Assembly (NCBI GenBank): GCA_964023275.1
Contig: OZ029925.1
Location: 5,144,003 to 5,208,002, forward strand
Direction of reading: 5' to 3'
DNA from: Norana najaformis
Taxonomy: Eukaryota; Annelida; Clitellata; Crassiclitellata; Hormogastridae
Length of the DNA stretch: 64,000 bases
Shown here piece by piece: positions 11,862 to 22,699 of this stretch. The position numbers and the translations under genes are program-made. The notes beneath the pieces are model-generated. The model did not search any database and had not been told where the DNA came from. It saw only the letters and a program-made list of their open reading frames with translations. Every line of letters begins with the position of its first letter. Positions within the stretch are counted from its first letter, which is position 1.

Positions 11862-12039
11862 GTGACACACCACCAGACATGTGGCGTTATATCCCCATAT
11901 CATACATTGAGCATAGATGCACATGATTATATTCGCACACATAGACCTTAGATTCTAGACTTGCAAACGAACCTAACCAAATCTGACTCACTCATTTGTT
12001 TTTGACGCCTATGGTGAGCTTGGGACGGCATTTTTGGAC

Positions 12040-12205
12040 ATCCCCACTGACTTGACGCAGCGCTCGTGAATAAGTTGCTTAGCTTTTTAGTAACGCTTTA
12101 GCAATTTCGAGTTTACGATTACGATAAGCCGGTTCCCACGACTGACTTCTTTAGGCAGTGAAGAAATTCTGAGAGTACGATAACGGTTACGATATCTAAA
12201 TCATT
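12040..12205 (+). mobile_element. Two overlapping LINE 3' UTR fragments, family A
   Basis: GCGCTCGTGAATAAGTTGCT ... TTCGAGTTTACGATTACGAT is followed by CGGTTCCCACGACTGACTTC ... GGTTACGATAT. Both parts match the family A tail, with strong drift. Confidence 0.5.
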
Positions 12206-12490
12206 TCAATATTGAAGCCGATCGACCGAAGGCTTTTGCCATTTAATATTTAATAATATTTAATAACATTTATTAATAAAGTGGTGGATAATAAGGCAAT
12301 TCACCTCACATTACAATTTCGATAAGATTTAGTGCTGGATCACAGCTGTAGAAATCAGCTGGGATCCGTTGCTGGCCCATCGTTCTGCTGCTTGGTCCTT
12401 GCAAGTGTCATGGCGGCGTTGGCGCTGGAAGCATGTGCCGTAACATCGCTCATCAAGTGGAACAAATCGATGCTCTTACCAATCAATATA

Positions 12491-12672
12491 CATTGAATCT
12501 CGGGCAAGCCGGGTCCGTACACAGGGCCCTTAAATGGCGTAACGTAACGTACATGTAATCCCGAGATTTCTACAGCGCCCAACGAAAGCCGCGTCACGGG
12601 GACCACCTTATTCACAGGCGCTCAGTCAAAACAAAATCGATAGGCAAAATGGTTCGGTTCCAGGTCAAGATC
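12491..12672 (-). mobile_element. LINE 3' UTR fragment, family A, joined to a SINE-C fragment
   Basis: Reverse-complement reading of about 12,545-12,672 gives GATCTTGACCTGGAACCGAA, TTTTGTTTTGACTGAGCGCC and GGGCGCTGTAGAAATCTCGG, matching family A. The adjacent plus-strand part (12,491-12,542, TTGAATCTCGGGCAAGCCGG ... GGGCCCTTAAATGGCG) matches the body of the SINE-C copy at 60,556. Confidence 0.6.
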
Positions 12673-12790
12673 TGGTCTGGTCTGGTCTGGACTGTTGTTT
12701 TGGTCTGGTCTTCTTTCGTCTAATTTCTTTTCATCTACTCTGATCGAGACCGTTTTGACCTGGTCTTCTCTGGTTTCGTGTGGTTCAGTT
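12660..12790 (+). repeat. TCTGG/GGTCT-rich short repeat
   Basis: TCTGGTCTGGTCTGGTCTGG at about 12,671-12,690 continues in decayed form to about 12,780. Confidence 0.6.
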
Positions 12791-12904
12791 AGAAGTGACT
12801 TGATTGGAACTGGCCTTGTAATTTATGTAAGACTCCAGCCTAGCGATCAACAACAACTAAATAATGGATTATCTCTTATACAGAAATCAGATATTGGTCA
12901 ATAT

Positions 12905-13505
12905 CAGCATCTGTCTCCCTTGCTCCATCCATCCATCTCTCGATCCCTCCCTCTATCGATGCTTCCATCTCTTCATCCATCCATCCATCTCTCTCTCCTT
13001 CTTTCCATCGTTTTCTTACTCTCTCCATCTCTCTCTTCCTCCCTCTGTCCATCTCTCCCTCATTCTCTTTTCATCCCTCTCTCCCTCTCTCTTCCCGAAT
13101 CTCTGTCACTCTCTCCCCCTTTCTCCATTCCTCTCCCTTTCTCTGTCACCTCTCCATCTCTCCCTTCCTCATTCCCTCTCTCCCTCTCTCCACCCCTCTT
13201 TCCCTCTCTCCATCCCTCTGTCCATCTGTCTTCCTCTCTCCTTCTCTCCGTCTTTTTCTTTCTCTCTCCATACCTCCCTCCCTCTCTCTCTCGCTTGCTC
13301 TCTTCCCTCTCTCTCTTTCTCCATCTCTCTTTCCCTCTCTCCATCCCTCTTTCCCTTCCTCTCTCCGTCTCTCCATTCCATCTGTCTTCCTCCCTCCCTC
13401 CCTCTGTCCATCGTTCTCTCCCTCTCTCTTCCCTTCTCTCTCTCCATTCCTCTTTCCATCCGCCTCTCCCTCCCTTCCTGCCTACAATCCTCCCTCCCTC
13501 CATCC
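12905..13505. repeat. 600-bp polypyrimidine tract
   Basis: CCATCTCTCTCCCTCTCTCC-type sequence, nearly free of purines. Ser/Pro/Leu frames (up to 272 codons) are artefacts. Confidence 0.9.
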
Positions 13506-13734
13506 CACTCTGACACAAATAGAATCACAGCGCGGACAATCCCGCGTGCTACAGCAGCAGCATCAGCAGCAGGAGCCGGCGCAGACGGCTGACCTCTGAC
13601 CCGACCAAATTTACCACCTCGCGACGAGCAGCGAAACTAATACTCGACAGAAATACACTTTTATGGGGAAGAAATTTTCTGCGGAAAAAATTAAGGCGCC
13701 GTCCGACTATGGACACAGGTCTAACTGAGAAAAT

Positions 13735-14032
13735 AATAAATACACACACACATATATATATACATTCACAAATATTTATATAAGGTTAAACTACATATAG
13801 ATATACATTCGCACATGAACATGATATCATGGTATATATATATATATATGCCATACTATTTATATATCCAAATATAAGTATACGTGTAGATAAAAGCATA
13901 TTTAATTACATATCAAGAGGGTATAAATATATACGGTCATATACGCATATATATCTGTAATTGCAATCATATATCATAATATATCCGCAATATACGTACA
14001 AATATATATGTATATACATATATAATATATGT
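13735..14032. repeat. AT-rich TATATA/CATATA region
   Basis: TA and ATATAC runs lead into the 311-bp direct repeat. Confidence 0.7.
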
Positions 14033-14343
14033 ATCAATACAATATACATATAATATGTTCATATATCTATGTATATATGCATATATATCTATAGGATATT
14101 GAATATCTATTCTACGTTAGGCATCATTATCGCCAGCCGGGGGGACGTATATAATTTACGGAGCACGTGAATTCGTAATAGACCATTCTTGTGCAGTTCG
14201 TTACATAGGCGCTATATAAAGGGATTAACACATGGAAGGATATTTACGAGCTCGGTTGTCACTCAGCGTCATTGACGCGTCGTGAGGACGTGTCATAAAG
14301 CGTCAATGGGTGTCAAATGGCGTCACGTTAGACGTCAGCTGCT
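14033..14343 (+). repeat. 311-bp direct repeat, left copy (partner 47,511-47,822)
   Basis: Read side by side with 47,511-47,822, I count about 17 differences including one 1-bp indel, so roughly 94-95% identity. The segment has an AT-rich start, a central GGCGCTATATAAAGGGATTA, and a 3' part dense in GCGTCA/TGACG motifs ending GACGTCAGCTGCT. Flanks on both sides differ. No coding frame is recognised. It is a dispersed repeat or a segmental duplicate. Confidence 0.85.
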
Positions 14344-14419
14344 GGTAACTTGGAGAGGTCGACGCGTGTTAATGATGCAAATTTATTCATGACGTTTCAC
14401 ACTTGTCTTTGGACTGCAT

Positions 14420-14765
14420 TAGTCACGTCGTCGTCATCATCATTAACACCACCGTCATCGTTTCATCGCCGATTCAAAAACAACAACGCTAACGTGGTGA
14501 CATCATCTTCATCATCAGCATCAGCTAGCCATATCGTGCATGATGATTTGGATGTAGATGATGTCATAGTCGTTGACGCGGAGTCATCATCATTATTAAC
14601 AGTAGCGACAATAATAATAACAAAAACATCATCATCGTCGTCGTCGTCGTAGCGTCATCATTATAAACATTTTCAACGCCGTTGTACTCATTGTCATCAC
14701 CACGACCACGACCACTACGACCACGACCACCACCACCATCATCACTATCATCAGGTGCATTATGG
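14420..14765. repeat. CGT/CAT/ATC triplet-rich region
   Basis: GTCGTCATCATCATT and CATCATCGTCGTCGTCGTCG phrases, then CCACGACCACGACCACTACG. Ser-rich frames are artefacts. Confidence 0.75.
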
Positions 14766-14779
14766 TTGCTCTCTATCCT

Positions 14780-14883
14780 AACTGTTTGTCTGTCTGTTTG
14801 TGTGTCCGTCCGTCCGTCTGTCTGTCCGTCTGTCTGTCTGTCTGTCCGTCCGTCCGTCCGTCTGTCCGTCCGTCCGTCCGTCC

Positions 14884-14955
<72 letters not shown>

Positions 14956-14957
14956 CA
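14780..14957. repeat. (TCTG/TCCG)n microsatellite
   Basis: TCCG repeats, then pure TCTG. The TCCG part is the complement of the CGGA/GACG runs in the satellite unit. Confidence 0.9.
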
Positions 14958-15104
14958 ATATTTGTCTGCCTTTCCAGATTCGGAAAGAAACTTCCATTTG
15001 CCAACCAGACGCACACTCAAACGAACAATGTCTGCTTACAGCGTTCACTAGTGTGGTTAGTAAACTCATGTGACAAATTGTCTGCTAGCAAATGACAGTA
15101 GCCT

Positions 15105-15575
15105 ATACATTCATTGGCTGCCCATTGAGCAAAGAATTCTTTTCAAAACCTGTCTTATAGTTCACAAGGTACTACATTTAAATCAGCCGACCTATCTACA
15201 TTCTGTGCTCACCCCTCACTAGTAGACATTGCACTCGATCAGTGGATGCTGTGGCTCTTGCTATGCGCTATACCCCAACAGTACTGGGATCTCCGGCCTC
15301 CTCCGTAGCTGGTCCAAAGTTTTGGAATTCATTGCCCAGTTCAGTTTGTTGTGCCAATTCTTTGATGTCATTCAGGTCTTAAGACACATCTCTTTGAACT
15401 TGCTTACCTACCGTAGCCTAACTTCTGCTTTCTCTGACCTATCGGAATTCGACCCGGCTTCTGCAACGGATTATGATTTAGGGTTGCAATTTTGACTTGA
15501 AGCGACCATCGACTGCTGTCTTGGGCATTATGATCACGGCGCTATAGAAGTCTTTAGATTAGATTAGATTAGTTA
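15105..15575 (+). pseudogene. Decayed LINE reverse-transcriptase C-terminal end
   Basis: From 15,112 the frame reads HWLPIEQRILFKTCLIVHKV, then LHLNQPTYLHSVL, the hallmark stretch near the C-terminus of non-LTR retrotransposon (L2/CR1/RTE-like) ORF2 proteins. Two stops (TAGTAG, about 15,220-15,225) follow. After a gap the frame resumes with a GPKFWNSLPSSV-type motif (about 15,312-15,347), then a shift to LRHISLNLLTYRSL, equivalent to the family's LKTHLF.LAY motif. The element ends with GGCGCTATAGAAGTCTTTAG and a TTAGA tail at about 15,551-15,575. It is 5'-truncated, frameshifted and dead. Confidence 0.8.
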
Positions 15576-15734
15576 AGTACATACTGCTTGGGCGACGGCC
15601 TCAGTTACTATTAGTCCACTTACTAAACTATTACTTCCATTCATATTTTCCTAGCAAAGCACAAGATACGTTCCGTACAATGGGACAATAACGTAACATG
15701 GCATAACATAGCATAGCACAGCATTACATAATAA

Positions 15735-15872
15735 TCTATGGGGGACCTTAAATGGCGTGGCGCCCATTCAAACGGGCAACGGTGGTGAAGGATATCACCT
15801 GATCAATTAATTGAAAAATGAGCAGAGTCTAGGCCATACGGTCGCTATAGAAAATCATGTACATTTACATTT
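15735..15872 (+). mobile_element. SINE-like repeat, family C, 3' part
   Basis: GGGGGACCTTAAATGGCGTG, CATTCAAACGGGCAACGGTG, GAAAAATGAGCAGAGTCTAG and CATACGGTCGCTATAGAAAA are followed by an ACATTTACATTT tail. Confidence 0.65.
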
Positions 15873-16030
15873 CACAAATATTAGGTTGTGCTTAGACACC
15901 TTTAAGTCGCCTTTTGCCGACGCTATATCTTCGCTCAATCGCCAGTACCCGTTATCTTTGCACAAGAATATGTCGACGTCAACGGTCCTGGCAGCCACAA
16001 GATGTCGCTAAACACTGAATACTAGTAGAA

Positions 16031-16154
16031 AGGCGTTGGGCCTGTTCAAACGGGCAGTGGTGGTGAAGGATCTCACCCGATTAATTCATTGCAAACTGAG
16101 CAGGGAAAATAGGTCATACGGTCGCTATAGAAAAACATGTACATTTACATTTTA
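16031..16154 (+). mobile_element. SINE-like repeat, family C, 3' part
   Basis: AGGCGTTGGGCCTGTTCAAA, GGTGGTGAAGGATCTCACCC and CATACGGTCGCTATAGAAAA are followed by ACATTTACATTTTAC. It lies 160 bp after the copy at 15,735 in the same orientation. Confidence 0.65.
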
Positions 16155-16600
16155 CTTTGAAATTAACCTCACCGTTCTGTGCCAAAGTTGTCGGAGTCGG
16201 AACCGATTTTGCTTATGAACGCATTTAACACCACACCGACCGTTTGACTCATTAGTGTTTTAGACACTGTTTGTTGTCTGATGTTTGCAGTCACTATTTT
16301 TACCGGACACAAGTGTTGTCGTTCTCACTAGAGCGACAATCGCTCTAAGCGTTTCAGCAATTAAGTGCTGTCAACAAATCGCTGACGTCGTCGGAATGTC
16401 TACACAGTCCATCGCTTAAGCAATCCGCCAGCATACTCGATCCCCGCCTCTGTGTGTTTTGAAACAGCAGACCACACACGGGATAACACTGTGCTTTATT
16501 CTGAATTATATAGCGCCCCATCAAGAACAGACGTCTCGTTTCAAGATAAGGTCGTGAGATGTGATAAGAGAAGAAACTTGATAGAACTACATCAGATAAG
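16155..16600. other. Unique sequence, no gene recognised
   Basis: The phrase GTCGGAGTCGGAACCGATTT near 16,190 is shared with 11,140-11,165. An ORF on the minus strand (16,354-16,698) runs out of the TATG array and is not credible. Confidence 0.45.
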
Positions 16601-16602
16601 AT

Positions 16603-16955
16603 GTATGTGTATACATGTATGTATGTATGCATGTATGTATGTATGTATGTATGTGTCTGTGTGTATGTGCATATATATGTATGTGTGTATGTATGCATGT
16701 GTATGTATGCATGAGTGTAAGACGCATGTGTATGTATGTATATATGTATTTATGTATGTATGCATGTATGCATGCATGAATGGATGAATGTATGTATTTG
16801 GCTGTATGTGCGTATGTATGTATGTATGCATGTATGCATGTGTATGTATGTATGTATGTATGTGTGTGTATGTATGTATGTATGTATGTGTGTGTATGTA
16901 TGTATGTATGTATGTATGTATGTATGTATGTATGTATGTATGTATGTATGTATGA
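16603..16955. repeat. (TATG)n microsatellite
   Basis: TATG with CATG and TGTG variants; complementary to the CATA array at 17,257. Confidence 0.95.
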
Positions 16956-17256
16956 AGTTACTTAAATACTGACTTTTAGAGCCTCTAAAGGCTGCTCTAA
17001 ACAGGCGCTATAAGATCAGTTGAGATACCAGAGATAACAAAAGCGCTCATAACAAAGGTCGAAAACCTCATTTCCTGTATATGACTGTTCGTAAATTTCT
17101 CGCTTCTGTTATTACATGCATCGCGAACGTTCACAACTCGGACACCCGGAGGCGCCACAGTCGCTTAAACGCAAGACCATCAACGACCAGATGGCGCTGA
17201 AATAAAGTGAAGACTCCGACAAAGAGATAACTTACTGTACCCTATCTGCACCGTTC

Positions 17257-17695
17257 ATGCATACATACACAAAAACATACATTCTTACATACACACATGC
17301 ACATGCATGAACGCATAAATACATACACACATACATACATGCATACATATATATATAAACATGCACACATACGTATATACATACATGCATACACACAAAC
17401 ACACATACATACATACATACATGCACACATATGCATGACTGCATGCAAACATACATACATACATAAATACATACAAAAACATGCATGCATAAATACATAT
17501 ATACACACATACATACATGCAAACATACATACAAAAACATGCACAGATACATACATACATACATGCTTACTTACATACACACATACATACACACATACAT
17601 ACAATTATGCTTATATACATACATACAGACATATATATACATCCAAACGCACATGCATACATGCATATTGCATACATACACACATAGAAATTACT
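17257..17695. repeat. (CATA)n microsatellite
   Basis: CATA with CACA, CATG and AAAA interruptions. Confidence 0.95.
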
Positions 17696-17699
17696 ATTA

Positions 17700-18211
17700 A
17701 TTAAAGGACGAAGCCATAACGGTCGGGGACTCTGCCTGAGGCCTCGAGAGGTCAACGTGTAAGCATCAGGCGGTTCAGCAACTACAACCCCATCGAAGGG
17801 CCATTATTTCTGCTGCCTTGGAGATGAAGGGGTCAAAGGTCAGTACGAAGCCGCGCAGAGTAATATTTTGTTTCGCGCGATGCCTTTCACGGCGGCGTTT
17901 TCAGGAGGAATCTGATTAACGATATGACATCGAACAACTTAAGAAGTTATTGGTCCATCAGCGCTTTACACCGAGTACACCATATCACATATATCACCTG
18001 GGTTTTAATTCATATAGCGCCACAATTTGATGATAGGCTTACACAATGGCGCTAAATAAATGCGCGTTAGGGACACTTAAACTCAAAGTTTATCTGAAGG
18101 CGCTATTATATTATTTCTATACTTTTACATTAGTTTTTTAACTGTATTACATTATCACATCAATTGATATAATTATTATTATTGCATCGTTACGTCAGTA
18201 CATTACTACAC
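17700..18211. other. Unique sequence with a short TE-like piece
   Basis: CATATAGCGCCACAATTTGA ... AATGGCGCTAAATAAATGCG at about 18,012-18,064 looks like a retroposon 3' end. No gene is seen. Confidence 0.45.
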
Positions 18212-18565
18212 CCCTCCACCTCTCTGAAATAAACTCCCACCACCAGAATTACGACGTTTATCTGATACATTATATAAACTCACCATTGTTTCACCCCTTG
18301 CATTCCCTGCGAAGGTCTTCAGCTTAAAACTGAAAACACTCCTCTTTCACAGATCCTATCCTGATTCCTCTTCTTCCCCTTAGCTATCATGTACATCCAA
18401 TTCCAAACACCACCCACCGCAGCCGGTGACTATCTACCTGTCTGACTCTTGGATCTTGACCTGTTGATTTTGTTTTGACTGAGCACCTGTGAATAAGCTG
18501 GTTCCAGCGACTTAGCTTCGTTGGGCGCTGTAGAAATCTCGAGTTTACGATTACTCGAGTTTTAA
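18212..18565 (+). mobile_element. LINE 3' end, family A (5'-truncated)
   Basis: The remnant shows a degenerate 'WNKLPPPE' motif with W mutated to TGA, then FSLKLKTLLFHRSYPD, the typical LINE ORF2 C-terminus. A 3' UTR follows: GACTGAGCACCTGTGAATAA, GGGCGCTGTAGAAATCTCGA and a TTTACGATTAC tail. The same blocks recur at about 47,860, 56,598 and 57,500, and as fragments elsewhere in the window. Confidence 0.7.
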
Positions 18566-18639
18566 GATTACATTTCGCTAATACTCTTATTACATTATTG
18601 CAATAATACTAACGTCTGTCAATTCTTGGTCATTCGGCA

Positions 18640-18759
18640 GAGATATATTCATGTATGTATGAATGCATGTGTGTATGCATGTTTGTATGTATGTACACAT
18701 GTATCTGAACATTAATACAGCGCTTTAAAAGACTTTTCAAAAGCTGATATACATCTACC
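18640..18759 (+). repeat. TATG tract followed by the GAACATT..GCGC phrase
   Basis: TATGTATGAATGCATGTGTG is followed by TCTGAACATTAATACAGCGC at about 18,702-18,721, as near 5,727 and 51,138. Confidence 0.55.
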
Positions 18760-20131
18760 CCAAACGTTTTATTCCTACCCACAGATCGTTACGCCACTCC
18801 ACCCCTTTCAACCACAAATCGGACCCTGTGCAAGTTGTATCTTTCGGGTTACCAGGTTTGGAAAATCGCACCAGATATGGACATGTAAGGAAACACGACA
18901 TATTCTATTCCAGGCCTACGTGTCCTGCCCGGAACCATGAAATATTCAGTCTCCCAAAGCACGTCTAAACATTCCGTGCCCAGAATGAAACGTTCGCCGC
19001 TGCTTGTAATTAAGAGTCACATCGGCTGCGACAAAATTAATGAGCGAACATCACAGACTGATGGCAATTAACCAACGTCAAAGTTGGATCATTGGAGACG
19101 TCATTTCTAAACGCAACCAAATGCTGTGGAACTGCGACAGTAACCACACGGAAGCATCCGAGTCTAAACCCTGGAGCAACACAGGCACTTTTCTGATCTG
19201 TTCCAGTCCAACCAGTCTAGTCTAGCCCTGTCTGATATGATCTCACCTAATGACTTCTATAGCGCCGTTATCATAATGAACAAACAAGTGAAAGTAAGTT
19301 AAAGTGAAACTGAGGCCAAACATCGTAATCCAGCTTGCGAAGCCTGGTCGAAATCAGATATCTTAGAGAAACCAGGAGATTAAACAAGTGGAAAAAGTAT
19401 TATCTCTCATACACCAAATGTCTAGTAATAAAATACAGTCACTATGACCAACATCCAGACATTACTGTGGCATTTTTTAAATAGTTAAAAAAATACTTAG
19501 ACTGGATTGGATTGGATACCTTGCTTTGCTACTAGTGACAATAAGCTTTGACACCAGTGATAGTATGTTTGACACCAGTGACAGTATAGTTTGAAACGAG
19601 TGACGATGTCCTTTGATACTAGCAACCATATGTTTTGACCAAAAAAACAGTATGCTTCGAGGGTGGTTGATGTCTGCCAGCATTCTAACCACGTACAATA
19701 GTATCTGCTCATAACATACATTACTTTCAAGAGGATACGTTACATGAAGTCACGGGCGGCTTTCTATGTAAACCGTCATTTCTATGTAAACTATTTCTAG
19801 GGAAACCGAAAGAGTTGCATAGTGACCAGCGATGACAAAACTTACCCCATTCGTTGCTTGGGGTAGTTTACAATCCATTTCCTTCGTGACGGCTGCAACG
19901 GTGACGAGGCTGGCCATTCAGCTGGGCTCTGCAGGAGGAAGACGGAATACTGAATCCGATGCCGGGGTTGCTGAGACTGCGCATGGATGCTCGCGGACGA
20001 AGCGACGTCGTTATCGGACGAAGCCGGATGCAGGACCCGAGGATGCGACCATCGGAGCTGATGCTACGGAGGCTGGCCGATGGAAATTAGGAGCGGATTA
20101 AGTGCAGATGGAAAGAAAGTGCGCTAGAGAG
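18760..20131. other. Left flank of the satellite, no convincing gene
   Basis: Mostly unique sequence. A short repeated-looking motif CTATAGCGCC...AACAAACAAG at about 19,253-19,292 resembles 2,038-2,067. Between 19,570 and 19,640 a 'gacaccagtga' phrase is repeated several times with drift. An 89-codon ORF at 19,832-20,101 ends just before the array; it has no recognisable domain, and I do not call it a gene. Confidence 0.5.
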
Positions 20132-22699
20132 ACGGACGAACGGAGATCAAGAGAGAGAAGGAAGGAGGGTGGGAGAAGGCGAGGAAGGGAGGGAGGGAGG
20201 GACGGACGGACGAACGGAGATCAAGAGAGAGAAAGAAGGAGGGTGGGAGGAGGCGAGGAAGGGAGGGAGGGACGGACGGACGGACGGAGATCAAGAGAGA
20301 GAAAGAAGGAGGGTGGGAGAAGGCGAGGAAGGGAGGGAGGGACGGACGGACGGACGGAGATCAAGAGAGAGAAAGAAGGAGGGTGGGAGGAGGCGAGGAA
20401 GGGAGGGAGGGACGGACGGACGGACGGAGATCAAGAGAGAGAAGGAAGGAGGGTGGGAGGAGGCGAGGAAGGGAGGGAGGGACGGACGGACGGACGGAGA
20501 TCAAGAGAGAGAAAGAAGGAGGGTGGGAGAAGGCGAGGAAGGGAGGGAGGGACGGACGGACGGACGGAGATCAAGAGAGAGAAGGAAGGAGGGTGGGAGG
20601 AGGCGAGGAAGGGAGGGAGGGACGGACGGACGGACGGAGATCAAGAGAGAGAAGGAAGGAGGGTGGGAGAAGGCGAGGAAGGGAGGGAGGGACGGACGGA
20701 CGGACGGAGATCAAGAGAGAGAAAGAAGGAGGGTGGGAGAAGGCGAGGAAGGGAGGGAGGGACGGACGGACGGACGGAGATCAAGAGAGAGAAAGAAGGA
20801 GGGTGGGAGGAGGCGAGGAAGGGAGGGAGGGACGGACGGACGAACGGAGATCAAGAGAGAGAAAGAAGGAGGGTGGGAGGAGGCGAGGAAGGGAGGGAGG
20901 GACGGACGGACGGACGGAGATCAAGAGAGAGAAGGAAGGAGGGTGGGAGGAGGCGAGGAAGGGAGGGAGGGACGGACGGACGGACGAACGGAGATCAAGA
21001 GAGAGAAAGAAGGAGGGTGGGAGGAGGCGAGGAAGGGAGGGAGGGACGGACGGACGGACGGAGATCAAGAGAGAGAAGGAAGGAGGGTGGGAGGAGGCGA
21101 GGAAGGGAGGGAGGGACGGACGGACGGACGAACGGAGATCAAGAGAGAGAAAGAAGGAGGGTGGGAGAAGGCGAGGAAGGGAGGGAGGGACGGACGGACG
21201 GACGGAGATCAAGAGAGAGAAGGAAGGAGGGTGGGAGGAGGCGAGGAAGGGAGGGAGGGACGGACGGACGAACGGAGATCAAGAGAGAGAAAGAAGGAGG
21301 GTGGGAGAAGGCGAGGAAGGGAGGGAGGGACGGACGGACGGACGGAGATCAAGAGAGAGAAGGAAGGAGGGTGGGAGGAGGCGAGGAAGGGAGGGAGGGA
21401 CGGACGGACGGACGGAGATCAAGAGAGAGAAAGAAGGAGGGTGGGAGAAGGCGAGGAAGGGAGGGAGGGACGGACGGACGGACGGAGATCAAGAGAGAGA
21501 AGGAAGGAGGGTGGGAGAAGGCGAGGAAGGGAGGGAGGGACGGACGGACGGACGGAGATCAAGAGAGAGAAGGAAGGAGGGCGGGAGAAGGCGAGGAAGG
21601 GAGGGAGGGAGGGACGGACGGACGGACGGAGATCAAGAGAGAGAAGGAAGGAGGGCGGGAGAAGGCGAGGAAAAGAGGGAGGGACGGACGGACGAACGGA
21701 GATCAAGAGAGAGAAAGAAGGAGGGTGGGAGGAGGCGAGGAAGGGAGGGAGGGAGGGACGGACGGACGGACGGAGATCAAGAGAGAGAAGGAAGGAGGGC
21801 GGGAGAAGGCGAGGAAGGGAGGGAGGGACGGACGGACGGACGAACGGAGATCAAGAGAGAGAAGGAAGGAGGGTGGGAGGAGGCGAGGAAGGGAGGGAGG
21901 GACGGACGGACGGACGAACGGAGATCAAGAGAGAGAAAGAAGGAGGGTGGGAGAAGGCGAGGAAGGGAGGGAGGGACGGACGGACGGACGAACGGAGATC
22001 AAGAGAGAGAAAGAAGGAGGGTGGGAGAAGGCGAGGAAGGGAGGGAGGGACGGACGGACGGACGAACGGAGATCAAGAGAGAGAAAGAAGGAGGGTGGGA
22101 GAAGGCGAGGAAGGGAGGGAGGGAGGGACGGACGGACGGACGGAGATCAAGAGAGAGAAAGAAGGAGGGTGGGAGAAGGCGAGGAAGGGAGGGAGGGACG
22201 GACGGACGGACGAACGGAGATCAAGAGAGAGAAGGAAGGAGGGTGGGAGGAGGCGAGGAAGGGAGGGAGGGACGGACGGACGGACGAACGGAGATCAAGA
22301 GAGAGAAAGAAGGAGGGTGGGAGAAGGCGAGGAAGGGAGGGAGGGACGGACGGACGGACGAACGGAGATCAAGAGAGAGAAAGAAGGAGGGTGGGAGAAG
22401 GCGAGGAAGGGAGGGAGGGACGGACGGACGGACGAACGGAGATCAAGAGAGAGAAAGAAGGAGGGTGGGAGAAGGCGAGGAAGGGAGGGAGGGACGGACG
22501 GACGGACGGACGGAGATCAAGAGAGAGAAAGAAGGAGGGTGGGAGAAGGCGAGGAAGGGAGGGAGGGACGGACGGACGGACGAACGGAGATCAAGAGAGA
22601 GAAAGAAGGAGGGTGGGAGAAGGCGAGGAAGGGAGGGAGGGACGGACGGACAGACGGAGATCAAGAGAGAGAAGGAAGGAGGGTGGGAGGAGGCGAGGA

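Noticed and set aside
11353-11942. Paired similar ORFs on opposite strands as a gene family
   Set aside because: They are the two arms of the foldback element read outward; similarity comes from the inverted duplication.
19832-20101. 89-codon ORF ending at the satellite border
   Set aside because: No similarity recognised; composition drifts toward the CGGA repeats, so probably chance.
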